DNA from: Gulosibacter sediminis
GTDB lineage: Bacteria > Actinomycetota > Actinomycetes > Actinomycetales > Microbacteriaceae
Length of the DNA stretch: 7,617 nucleotides
Direction: 5' to 3'
Assembly (NCBI RefSeq): GCF_014904065.1
Contig: NZ_JACXJG010000021.1
Location: forward strand, 52,114 to 59,730
The position numbers were made by a program, and so were the translations under genes. Shown here piece by piece: positions 1 to 6,176 of the stretch; the stretch's first letter is position 1, and each line of letters opens with the position of its first letter. Under the pieces are notes generated by a model, which was not told where the DNA came from, searched no databases, and worked only from the letters and a program-made list of their open reading frames with translations.

Positions 1-8
1 TCGCGAGT

Positions 9-20
9 GGAGGAGAGGGA
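9..20 (+). promoter_or_regulatory. Ribosome binding site of the MFS gene; decides its start
   Basis: A purine-rich GGAGGAGAGGGA run ends four bases before the ATG at 25, and its GAGAGG part (13-18) lies six bases before it. This is a strong anti-16S match. It would lie inside the coding region if the in-frame GTG at 7 were used, so it favours the ATG at 25. Confidence 0.75.
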
Positions 21-24
21 ACTG

Positions 25-1254
25 ATGGTGGAGAGTCGTGAGGGTAGGGCGCAGCGCGCGCCGAGCATCCTGCTGTTTGTGTTGATCGCCGCGATGGCGG
101 TCGGCATCGTCTTCAACTTTGGCGTCACCTCGCTGAGCGCGCCGCTCATCGAAACGTTCGGCATCACCGACGGCCAGTTCGGCATCATCCTCTCGACAAT
201 CTTCCTCTCGGCCGGCCTCACGTCGACGCTGCTCGGTGTGCTCGCCGACCGGCTGCGCACCATCGTGCAGTTCGCGATCATCATGGTCGGCACGCTGCTC
301 GCCTTCGTCATCACGATCGTCTGGCACAGCTTCGCTGGCTTCATCGTCGCCGCGCTCTTCGTCGGCCCGGCTCAGGCGATGTCGAATCCGGTGACGAACC
401 GTCTCATCGCGACGCGCGTGCCGGCCGCCCAGCGCTCGACCTGGATGGGCTGGAAGCAATCGGGCGTGCAGATGGGCATGCTCGTCGCCGGCCTCAGCTT
501 TCCCCTCATCGCGACGGTCGGCGGCTGGACCGCCGCCGCGACCTTCGGCGCCGCGATCAGCGCCGCCTGCTTCGCGATCAGTTGGATCGTGCTCAACCGC
601 CTGCGTCGCCCGGCCAACGGCGGCACCGCCCCGGTAACCGGCACGATCGTCACGAACCCCAGCGAGGCGACGAAGCTGCCGCCCGCGGTCTGGGTATTCG
701 CCGCCATCTCATTTCTCAACGCCGTCGGCACGCAGGGCGTCAACACCTACGTATCGCTCTTCTCGATCCGCGAGTTCGACTTCCCGGTCGAGCTCGGCGG
801 CCTGCTGCTCGGCGTCATCGGCGTCATCGGCATCCTCAGCCGCGTCGGCTGGGGCCGCGTCAACGGCAGCTGGGGCCGCCCCGCCCCGCTCATCTCGGTC
901 ATGAACCTCGGCGGCATCGCGGGCCTCGGCGCGCTCTGCCTCGCGTCGATCACCGGCCAGGTGTGGCTCGTCTGGGTTGGCATCGCGATGCACGCCGCGC
1001 TCCCGCTCGCCGCCAATGTCGTCATCAACTCCGGCATCATTGCGGCGGCGCCGCGGGCCCGCATCGGCATCGCCTCCGGCCTCGTCTCGGCTGGCATGTA
1101 CCTCGGCTTCGCATCGGGCCCCGCCATCATCGGCTGGCTCGTCGACCATACGGGCGGATTCCTCGCGAGCTGGGGCGCCGTGGCCTGCACCTACGCGCTC
1201 TGCTTCGTGCTCGCGCTGATGCTTGCCTACCTGCAACGTGGAGATCGCACATAA
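25..1254 (+). CDS. Major facilitator superfamily (MFS) transporter, substrate unknown
   Basis: Predicted inner-membrane secondary transporter of 409 residues, the usual length for a 12-helix MFS protein. The translation is a series of hydrophobic helices in two halves, separated by a polar loop at about residues 191-220 (NRLRRPANGG to ATKLPP). The loop between helices 2 and 3 carries the MFS motif A-like sequence GVLADRLRT (residues 71-79, with the conserved Asp75-Arg76). A basic, polar N-terminus (residues 2-12) fits a cytoplasmic start. A WMGWKQSGVQMG segment (140-151) resembles the helix 4-5 region of many MFS_1 proteins, but nothing identifies the cargo or even the direction of transport. 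The ATG at 25 is chosen over the in-frame GTG at 7 because of the ribosome binding site just before it. The gene ends 21 bases before the HSP90 gene, with no terminator hairpin between them, so read-through is possible. Family assignment is firm; substrate is not. Confidence 0.9.
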   Translation: MVESREGRAQRAPSILLFVLIAAMAVGIVFNFGVTSLSAPLIETFGITDGQFGIILSTIFLSAGLTSTLLGVLADRLRTIVQFAIIMVGTLLAFVITIVWHSFAGFIVAALFVGPAQAMSNPVTNRLIATRVPAAQRSTWMGWKQSGVQMGMLVAGLSFPLIATVGGWTAAATFGAAISAACFAISWIVLNRLRRPANGGTAPVTGTIVTNPSEATKLPPAVWVFAAISFLNAVGTQGVNTYVSLFSIREFDFPVELGGLLLGVIGVIGILSRVGWGRVNGSWGRPAPLISVMNLGGIAGLGALCLASITGQVWLVWVGIAMHAALPLAANVVINSGIIAAAPRARIGIASGLVSAGMYLGFASGPAIIGWLVDHTGGFLASWGAVACTYALCFVLALMLAYLQRGDRT

Positions 1255-1263
1255 AACGGTCTC

Positions 1264-1269
1264 TATGCT
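1264..1269 (+). promoter_or_regulatory. Candidate -10 element (TATGCT) for a leaderless HSP90 transcript
   Basis: TATGCT fits the actinobacterial -10 consensus TANNNT and ends six bases before the GTG at 1276, the spacing at which transcription would begin on the first base of the start codon. The GTG lacks a convincing Shine-Dalgarno sequence (only GGCGGG directly abutting it), which also favours leaderless initiation. No good -35 hexamer is visible at 16-18 bases upstream (around 1240-1247), so this remains a prediction. Confidence 0.5.
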
Positions 1270-1275
1270 GGCGGG

Positions 1276-3051
1276 GTGACAACCGAGAACTTCCAGGTTG
1301 ACCTGCGCGGCATCGTCGAGATCCTCTCGCACCACCTCTACTCGAGCCCGCGGGTGTTCGTGCGCGAGCTCATCCAGAACGCGCGGGACGCGCTGGTGGC
1401 GCGCGAACGCCTCGGCCAGTCCGCCGCATCCGGCCAGCAGGCACCGATCGAGCTCATCGTCGACGAGCCGCGCCGCGCGCTGCTCGTGCGCGATGCGGGC
1501 ATCGGACTGACGGAACAGGAGGCCCGCCAGTTGCTCTCGACCATCGGCGCCTCGAGCAAGCGCGGCGAGTTTGCGCAGGCCCGCCGCGACTACCTCGGCC
1601 AGTTCGGCATCGGCCTGCTCTCGTGCTTCCTCGTTGCCGACCAGATCGAGGTGCGCTCGCGCAGCGCCCGCGAGTCGAATGCACCGACGATGCACTGGAT
1701 TGGAAGCGGCGACGGCACCTTCACCGTGACCGAGGCGGCCGACCCGCTTGAGGCGCCCGGCACCGAGGTGTGGGTGCGGGCGCGGCCCGAAGACGCCGGC
1801 TGGGTGAGTTTCGAGCGCGTCGAGTTGCTCGCGTCGAAGTTTGCCGGGCTGCTGCCGGTGCCCATCACGGTGCACCGCGGCGCTGATGGCAGCCCCGGCC
1901 GCATCGTGAGCAGGCAGACGCCGCCGTGGCAGCTCGCCGGGCCGGACGCGCTCGAGTGGTGCTTGCGCACCTTTGGCATGTCGCCGCTCGCGGCCTTCCC
2001 GATCGACGTGCCCGTCGCGGGCGTGCGCGGCCTCGCGTTCGTCTCGAGCAACGCGATTTCGAGCAAGCACCGCGGCGGCGACCGCGTCTTCTCGAACGGC
2101 ATGTTCGTCGCCGACGACAACACGCAGCTCGTGCCCGAGTGGGCGACGTTCGTGAAGGTCGCGCTCGAGGCGGGCTCGCTGACGCTCACCGCATCCCGCG
2201 AATCGCTGCAAGAGACCGAGCTCGTGCGCGACGTGCAGGCCGAAGTCGGCCGGCAGCTGCGCACGGGCATCGAACGACTCGCGGCCGAGGGCGGCGACCG
2301 CTTCAAGCAGTTCCTCGACGTGCACTCGACGAACCTGCTCGCGATGGCCGCGGCCGACGACGTCATGCTGCAGTTCGTCGCGCGCCACTATCTCTGGGAG
2401 ACGAGCTCAGGCCTCGTGCCGTTCGCGCAGATGCCGAGCAAGATCAGTTACGCCTCGACGGTGGGGGAGTTCAGTGCGAACGCCTCGCTCGTCTCGGCGC
2501 AGGGTGGGATGCTCGTCAACGGCGGCTACACGCATTCGATTGCCGTGCTCGAGGCATTCGGCAGGGTCCAGACGCGCGTGCGCGTGAGCCTGTTCTCTCG
2601 TACCGAGCAACTCGACGCGCTGCCGCAACCGAAGCCCGAGCGGCAGGCATTCGTCGAACAGCTGAGGGCCGTCGCGACGCCGGTGCTGGACGAGCTCGGC
2701 GTCGGGCTCGACCTGCGTGACTTCGCCCCGGCATCGGTGCTCTCGCTGCACGTGCCGCCCCCGCCCGCCGGGTTCGACTTCGCCGAAGAAGCCGCCGACG
2801 ATGACCCGTGGGCCGCCCTCACCGGCGGCACCAAGCAAGCCGACCCCGTCGACCGACGCCCGAAACTCGTACTCAACGTGCGCGCCGACGCCGTGCGTGC
2901 CGTCGTCGCGGCCCGCACGCTGCAACTGCAGCAGCAGGCCGTGCGCGCCCTCTACCTCCTCAGCCTGCTCCAGGCAGGTCAACGACTCAACGCTGACGAG
3001 CAGCGAACCCTGGCCGATGCGCTGGGCGAGTTGCTCGTTGCGGCCACCTGA
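1276..3051 (+). CDS. HSP90 family protein (short actinobacterial type, HtpG-related chaperone ATPase)
   Basis: Predicted cytosolic ATP-dependent chaperone of 591 residues (E. coli HtpG has 624). The N-terminal GHKL nucleotide-binding fold is complete: ELIQNARDA (31-39, with the putative catalytic Glu31 and Mg-binding Asn35), DAGIGL (73-78), the lid followed by GQFGIGLLSCF (108-118), and the Gly-Thr of PGTEVWV (161-167). The middle domain has VFSNGMFVADDNTQLVPEW (271-289) and SRESLQ (307-312); Arg308 matches the catalytic-loop arginine of Hsp90. A Pro-rich then acidic linker (about 494-529) leads to a C-terminal helical segment (530-591) that resembles the HtpG dimerisation end. The lid between the Gly-Ala motif and GQFG is roughly nine residues shorter than in HtpG, and the middle domain is compressed, so this is a diverged subfamily rather than classical htpG. 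GTG at 1276 is the only plausible start, because an upstream ATG at 1265 runs into a stop. The helical-repeat gene follows after 11 bases. Confidence 0.93.
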   Translation: MTTENFQVDLRGIVEILSHHLYSSPRVFVRELIQNARDALVARERLGQSAASGQQAPIELIVDEPRRALLVRDAGIGLTEQEARQLLSTIGASSKRGEFAQARRDYLGQFGIGLLSCFLVADQIEVRSRSARESNAPTMHWIGSGDGTFTVTEAADPLEAPGTEVWVRARPEDAGWVSFERVELLASKFAGLLPVPITVHRGADGSPGRIVSRQTPPWQLAGPDALEWCLRTFGMSPLAAFPIDVPVAGVRGLAFVSSNAISSKHRGGDRVFSNGMFVADDNTQLVPEWATFVKVALEAGSLTLTASRESLQETELVRDVQAEVGRQLRTGIERLAAEGGDRFKQFLDVHSTNLLAMAAADDVMLQFVARHYLWETSSGLVPFAQMPSKISYASTVGEFSANASLVSAQGGMLVNGGYTHSIAVLEAFGRVQTRVRVSLFSRTEQLDALPQPKPERQAFVEQLRAVATPVLDELGVGLDLRDFAPASVLSLHVPPPPAGFDFAEEAADDDPWAALTGGTKQADPVDRRPKLVLNVRADAVRAVVAARTLQLQQQAVRALYLLSLLQAGQRLNADEQRTLADALGELLVAAT

Positions 3052-3059
3052 AAGGGAAA
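3051..3059 (+). promoter_or_regulatory. Ribosome binding site of the helical-repeat gene
   Basis: AAAGGGAAA begins on the last base of the HSP90 stop codon (TGA, 3049-3051) and ends three bases before the ATG at 3063. The overlap of stop codon and ribosome binding site suggests the two genes share one transcript, with translation of the second helped by termination of the first. Confidence 0.55.
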
Positions 3060-3062
3060 CTC

Positions 3063-5294
3063 ATGATTCGATACGACGAAGTCGCCGATCTCGAGGGCGA
3101 GCAGGCGATTCGCGTCCGCGCTCTCATCGACCGCAGCTCGGCGATCTGGGACATGCCGCTCGACCGCGGCACCGCGGAGGCGTGGGAACAGCAGGTCGCC
3201 GACTGCGAGGCCGAGGGCGTGCCGCACCTCGCGGCGAGCGCCCGCTACGGGCAGTACTCGTTGTTCTCGCAGACCGGCAAGGCGCAGGAAGCGCTCGAGG
3301 CGTACGCGCGCCTCATGCAGATCATTGCCAGGTACGGCGACCACCTGCACCCCGACAACCTCGCGACGTTCCTCGAGTCGATCAGCACCGTCGCCTCGAC
3401 GCTCGTCGACGACCCGAGCATCCCGCGCGCCCAACTCGAGCAGGTCGTCGGCCTCGTCGAGGCGCAGATTCGCGAGCGGGGTCTCGACCTCGGCGAGGCG
3501 TTCCTCGCGAAGGCCGAGCTCGCCGCCGACTTCGGCGACCGCGACGCGACCCTGCAGCACCTCAACGAGTGGCTCACCGCCGACAACGACTACTGGCAGC
3601 CCGGCAGCCCCTACAGCTCGGTATACGAGAGCTCGATGCTCGTGCGCGTCGACCCGCAGCTCGCCCTGCGCACGCTCGAGCAGCGGCTCGCCGGCCTCGG
3701 CCTCGGCCCGGGCCCGCTCGACCCCAACCACCCCGAGCTGGCGCACCTCGTGAGCCTCCGCGCCCGCCAGGGCGTGCTCTATGCCCGCGCCGGCCAGCGC
3801 GCGGTTGCCGCGCAGATCGGCGACGAGTTGCGTGAACAGTTCGAGCTCGACTGGCTCATCGACGAGATCGAGGCCCAAGACCTCCTGGTGGTGCTCGAGC
3901 ACCGCCGCGACGAGGCGGAGGAGTTCGCCGACCACCTCCTCTCCCAGCTCTACCTCGACGACACGAACTGGCGCACCACCGCCGCGGTCGCCCGCGTGCG
4001 CGTGCTCGCCGACCCTGCGAACGACGAGGGCTGGCTGCTGTTCAAGATCGCCGAAAATGCGGCGAAGCTGCACGACGAGCGCGGCGGTGTCGCCACCCGC
4101 CACCAGGATGAACTGCGCGAGTTCTGGCTCGAGGGCCTGCCAGATGCGCCGAAGCTCGACATCGTCGACGATGCGGAGGTGTGGGGCGACCCGCAGGCGC
4201 GCGCCGAGCACATCCTTCGGGCAGGCTGGCTGCCGCGACAGACACAGGGCGTTTCGGTCGATCGCGCGCCCGTGTCGATGAACAAGCGCTACCACGAGAC
4301 CATGCTGGCGGTGCAGGAGCTCAGCGAGGAGTCGACGCAGCCCGAACTCGTCGACAAGATCATCGCCCGGGCGCAGGAGCTTCGCCTCACGACCGTCGTG
4401 TTCGGCACGCTCTTCCTCGGCGCGATGCAGCACGCCGTCGTGGGCAACAACCGTGCCATGCTCGAGGGCCTCACGCACACCCAGCGCCTGCGCCTCGATG
4501 ACAACGACGCCATCGAGCCCGGCGTGCGCGCCGCCGCCGAGGGTGGTTACGTCGATGTCGTGCACCAGGCCCTCGGCGACCCCGACGTGTCGATCGACTC
4601 GGTTGCCGAGTTCATCACCCTCGAGCACGAGGTGCGCGCGAAGGTCGGCGGCCCGACGAGTCAGCTCGCGCTCGGCCAGGCGCAGGTCGCGGCCCAGCTC
4701 GGCGATGTCGACGCACTCAAGGAACTCCTCACCACGTTCACGCGGTGGCTCGAGCACGAGCGCGAGCAGGTCGACGAGCATAAGTTGATGCTTCAGGCCG
4801 CCGGCCTCGTCGCGCCGTTCAGCCCCGACTACGCAGCAGAACTCGCCAGCCAGGTGCTCGCCGAGACGCACGACGCCGAGCACCGCCGCGCCGCGCTCGC
4901 CTGGGTGGCGTGGCACGAGCTGCTGGACGGCCGCACCGATCGCGTGTCCGAGGTCGTCGCCGGTATCGAGGAAGTCGAGCGCGACCTGAGCGAGTTTGGT
5001 TCGGTGCCCGCCTCGGTGCTCGTGCAGCTCGCCGAAACGAACCCCGACGAGCTCGCGTGGATCGTCGATGCCGCACTCGACATCGTCGACTACGAGGGCG
5101 CGCCGGTCGACATCGACATCTACGCGACCGCCGCCCACTTCCTGCTCACGCACCGCCCAGACGACCCGCGCGGGCCCAAGTTCCGCGCCGACGCGCAGCG
5201 CATCGCCGACGCGCTCGATGCGCGCAACGGCAACCGCTTCCAGGGCTGGCGTCTGCACACGCAGTGGCTGCGCGACGTGCAGCAGGAAGGCTAA
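3063..5294 (+). CDS. Large acidic helical-repeat (TPR-like) protein encoded with HSP90; function unknown
   Basis: A 743-residue protein with no signal peptide or membrane helix, rich in Asp, Glu, Ala and Leu, so probably cytosolic. I do not recognise a named family. Several stretches look like tetratricopeptide-type helix pairs with small-residue/Gly turns: 55-88 (core YGQYSLFSQTGKAQEALEAY, 62-81), 146-171 (AFLAKAELAADFGDRDATLQ onward), 231-262 (around RARQGVLYARAGQRAVAAQI), 533-563 (around ALGQAQVAAQLGDVDALKEL) and 608-642. Between them lie less regular helical segments, including a hydrophobic patch at 441-461 that is too polar at its ends for a clear membrane span. No catalytic motif is visible. 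It follows the HSP90 gene by 11 bases and is almost certainly co-transcribed, so a role as partner, adaptor or co-chaperone of that HSP90 is a reasonable inference. ATG at 3063 is well placed after a ribosome binding site. Its stop overlaps the stop of the convergent RDD gene. Confidence 0.88.
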   Translation: MIRYDEVADLEGEQAIRVRALIDRSSAIWDMPLDRGTAEAWEQQVADCEAEGVPHLAASARYGQYSLFSQTGKAQEALEAYARLMQIIARYGDHLHPDNLATFLESISTVASTLVDDPSIPRAQLEQVVGLVEAQIRERGLDLGEAFLAKAELAADFGDRDATLQHLNEWLTADNDYWQPGSPYSSVYESSMLVRVDPQLALRTLEQRLAGLGLGPGPLDPNHPELAHLVSLRARQGVLYARAGQRAVAAQIGDELREQFELDWLIDEIEAQDLLVVLEHRRDEAEEFADHLLSQLYLDDTNWRTTAAVARVRVLADPANDEGWLLFKIAENAAKLHDERGGVATRHQDELREFWLEGLPDAPKLDIVDDAEVWGDPQARAEHILRAGWLPRQTQGVSVDRAPVSMNKRYHETMLAVQELSEESTQPELVDKIIARAQELRLTTVVFGTLFLGAMQHAVVGNNRAMLEGLTHTQRLRLDDNDAIEPGVRAAAEGGYVDVVHQALGDPDVSIDSVAEFITLEHEVRAKVGGPTSQLALGQAQVAAQLGDVDALKELLTTFTRWLEHEREQVDEHKLMLQAAGLVAPFSPDYAAELASQVLAETHDAEHRRAALAWVAWHELLDGRTDRVSEVVAGIEEVERDLSEFGSVPASVLVQLAETNPDELAWIVDAALDIVDYEGAPVDIDIYATAAHFLLTHRPDDPRGPKFRADAQRIADALDARNGNRFQGWRLHTQWLRDVQQEG

Positions 5295-6160
5295 CCGCGG
5301 GTCGGGAAGCCGTGCGGGTTGCCGTGCAGCACGCCCTCGAGGCGGGACGAGCGCTGCCGGCGCCGCTGCATCCCGAGGTATTCGCGGTCGCGGCGCACGA
5401 CGCTGACGCCGACGAGGAACGTCTCAGCGTCGACGTCGGGAATCGGATGCACGTAGGGTCGCGCCCGGCGCGCCAGGTCACCCGCGAGGTGCTGGCGCGC
5501 CGCCGGCGAGAGCTTGTCTGACTGCACGAAGAAGTCACGGATGCGCCGGGCGAGCGGGTCGGGCAGGCGCGCCACATCGGCGACCCGGGCCCAGCCCGCG
5601 AGCTGCGGCGGCAGCGTGAGGGCGAGCGGCTGCGGCCGCGGCGCGCGCTCGTACTGCGCGTAGGTGCCGGCGAGGAAGTCGCCGACGCGCTTCGAGCGGC
5701 CGTTGAAGAGGCCGACGAGGGCGGCGATGCTGCCGAGCGTGAGGAAGATCTCGGCGAGGCCCGCGAGGGCGCGCACGAACGAGTGGCGGAAGCCGATCGC
5801 GCCGCCGTCGTCGCGCACGACGCGCAGGCCGAAGATGAGCTTGCCGAGCGAGCGGCCGTTCGAGAGCACCTCGACCGTGAGCGGCACGAGAATGAACCAG
5901 AGCACGGCCCAGGTGATCTGAATCACATTGACCCACACGTCCTCGAACTGCACGTTGTTGTTCTGCAGGAAGTTCGTGAGCATCCAGGCGAGCCCGAGCA
6001 GCGATACCAGGTAACCAACGAAAATCACGAACGCGTCGATCGCGGCGCTGCCGGCGCGCAGCAGCCAGCCGGCGGCCGGGATGCTCAGGGCAACACCCTC
6101 GCCAATGACGACATCGTCGTCGGCAAACGAGGCAACTCGGGGCGCGGGCTGCGAAGACAT
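5291..6160 (-). CDS. RDD family membrane protein with a cytoplasmic C-terminal tail
   Basis: A 289-residue membrane protein. The RDD domain spans about residues 30-172, with three hydrophobic helices (about 38-60, 79-100, 128-152). Its signatures are RAGSAAID (35-42), NGRSLGKLIFGLRVV (101-115) and RSKRVGDFLAGTYAQYER (155-172), the last carrying the Asp that names the family. The tail (about 173-289) is Arg-rich and probably cytoplasmic; its segment WARVADVARLPDPLARRIRD (190-209), followed by LSPAARQHLAGDLARR, resembles the tail found in actinobacterial RDD proteins that neighbour SpoIIM genes. The biochemical role of these proteins is unclear; some RDD proteins act in ion or solute transport or envelope stress, but nothing here decides it. 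The start is ATG at 6160, because a stop codon lies six codons further upstream in frame. No strong ribosome binding site is visible. It diverges from the SpoIIM gene and converges with the repeat gene. Confidence 0.9.
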   Translation of the reverse strand: MSSQPAPRVASFADDDVVIGEGVALSIPAAGWLLRAGSAAIDAFVIFVGYLVSLLGLAWMLTNFLQNNNVQFEDVWVNVIQITWAVLWFILVPLTVEVLSNGRSLGKLIFGLRVVRDDGGAIGFRHSFVRALAGLAEIFLTLGSIAALVGLFNGRSKRVGDFLAGTYAQYERAPRPQPLALTLPPQLAGWARVADVARLPDPLARRIRDFFVQSDKLSPAARQHLAGDLARRARPYVHPIPDVDAETFLVGVSVVRRDREYLGMQRRRQRSSRLEGVLHGNPHGFPTRG

Positions 6161-6176
6161 GAGAGTATTTCACCAC
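6161..6176. promoter_or_regulatory. Compact divergent promoter region between the RDD and SpoIIM genes
   Basis: Only 16 bases separate the two starts. This AT-rich island (GAGAGTATTTCACCAC) in GC-rich surroundings offers a -10-like TATTT at 6166-6170 on the plus strand, six bases before the ATG at 6177, as expected for a leaderless SpoIIM transcript. On the minus strand, TACTCT (6167 to 6162) fits TANNNT but lies one base from the RDD ATG, too close for a transcript starting there to include it, so the RDD promoter may lie further into the SpoIIM gene. No clear -35 elements were found. Confidence 0.4.

Noticed and set aside
814..835. Tandem GGCGTCATC units in the MFS gene
   Set aside because: They encode a GVIGVIGI membrane-helix stretch and are explained by codon bias and helix composition, not by a functional DNA repeat.
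1265..1279. Five-codon mini-frame ATG-CTG-GCG-GGG-TGA whose stop overlaps the HSP90 GTG
   Set aside because: It looks like a possible coupling leader, but it has no ribosome binding site, and its ATG is part of the better-supported -10 element TATGCT.
709..2388. 559-codon open frame on the minus strand opposite the MFS and HSP90 genes
   Set aside because: It lies antisense to two clear genes, is rich in Arg, Ala, Glu and His without domains, and is the kind of stop-free shadow expected in GC-rich DNA.
2979..5258. 759-codon open frame on the minus strand opposite the helical-repeat gene, slightly longer than that gene
   Set aside because: Considered as the real gene because of its length. 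The plus-strand frame has a ribosome binding site, sits right after HSP90 and gives a balanced soluble protein with repeat-like helices; the antisense product is low-complexity Val/Glu/Arg/Leu/His-rich sequence.
1276..5294. Idea that the HSP90-like ATPase and its partner form an anti-phage defence system
   Set aside because: GHKL ATPases do occur in defence systems, but no nuclease, pore, nucleotide-signal or other effector domain is visible, and there are no mobile-element or island signatures nearby.
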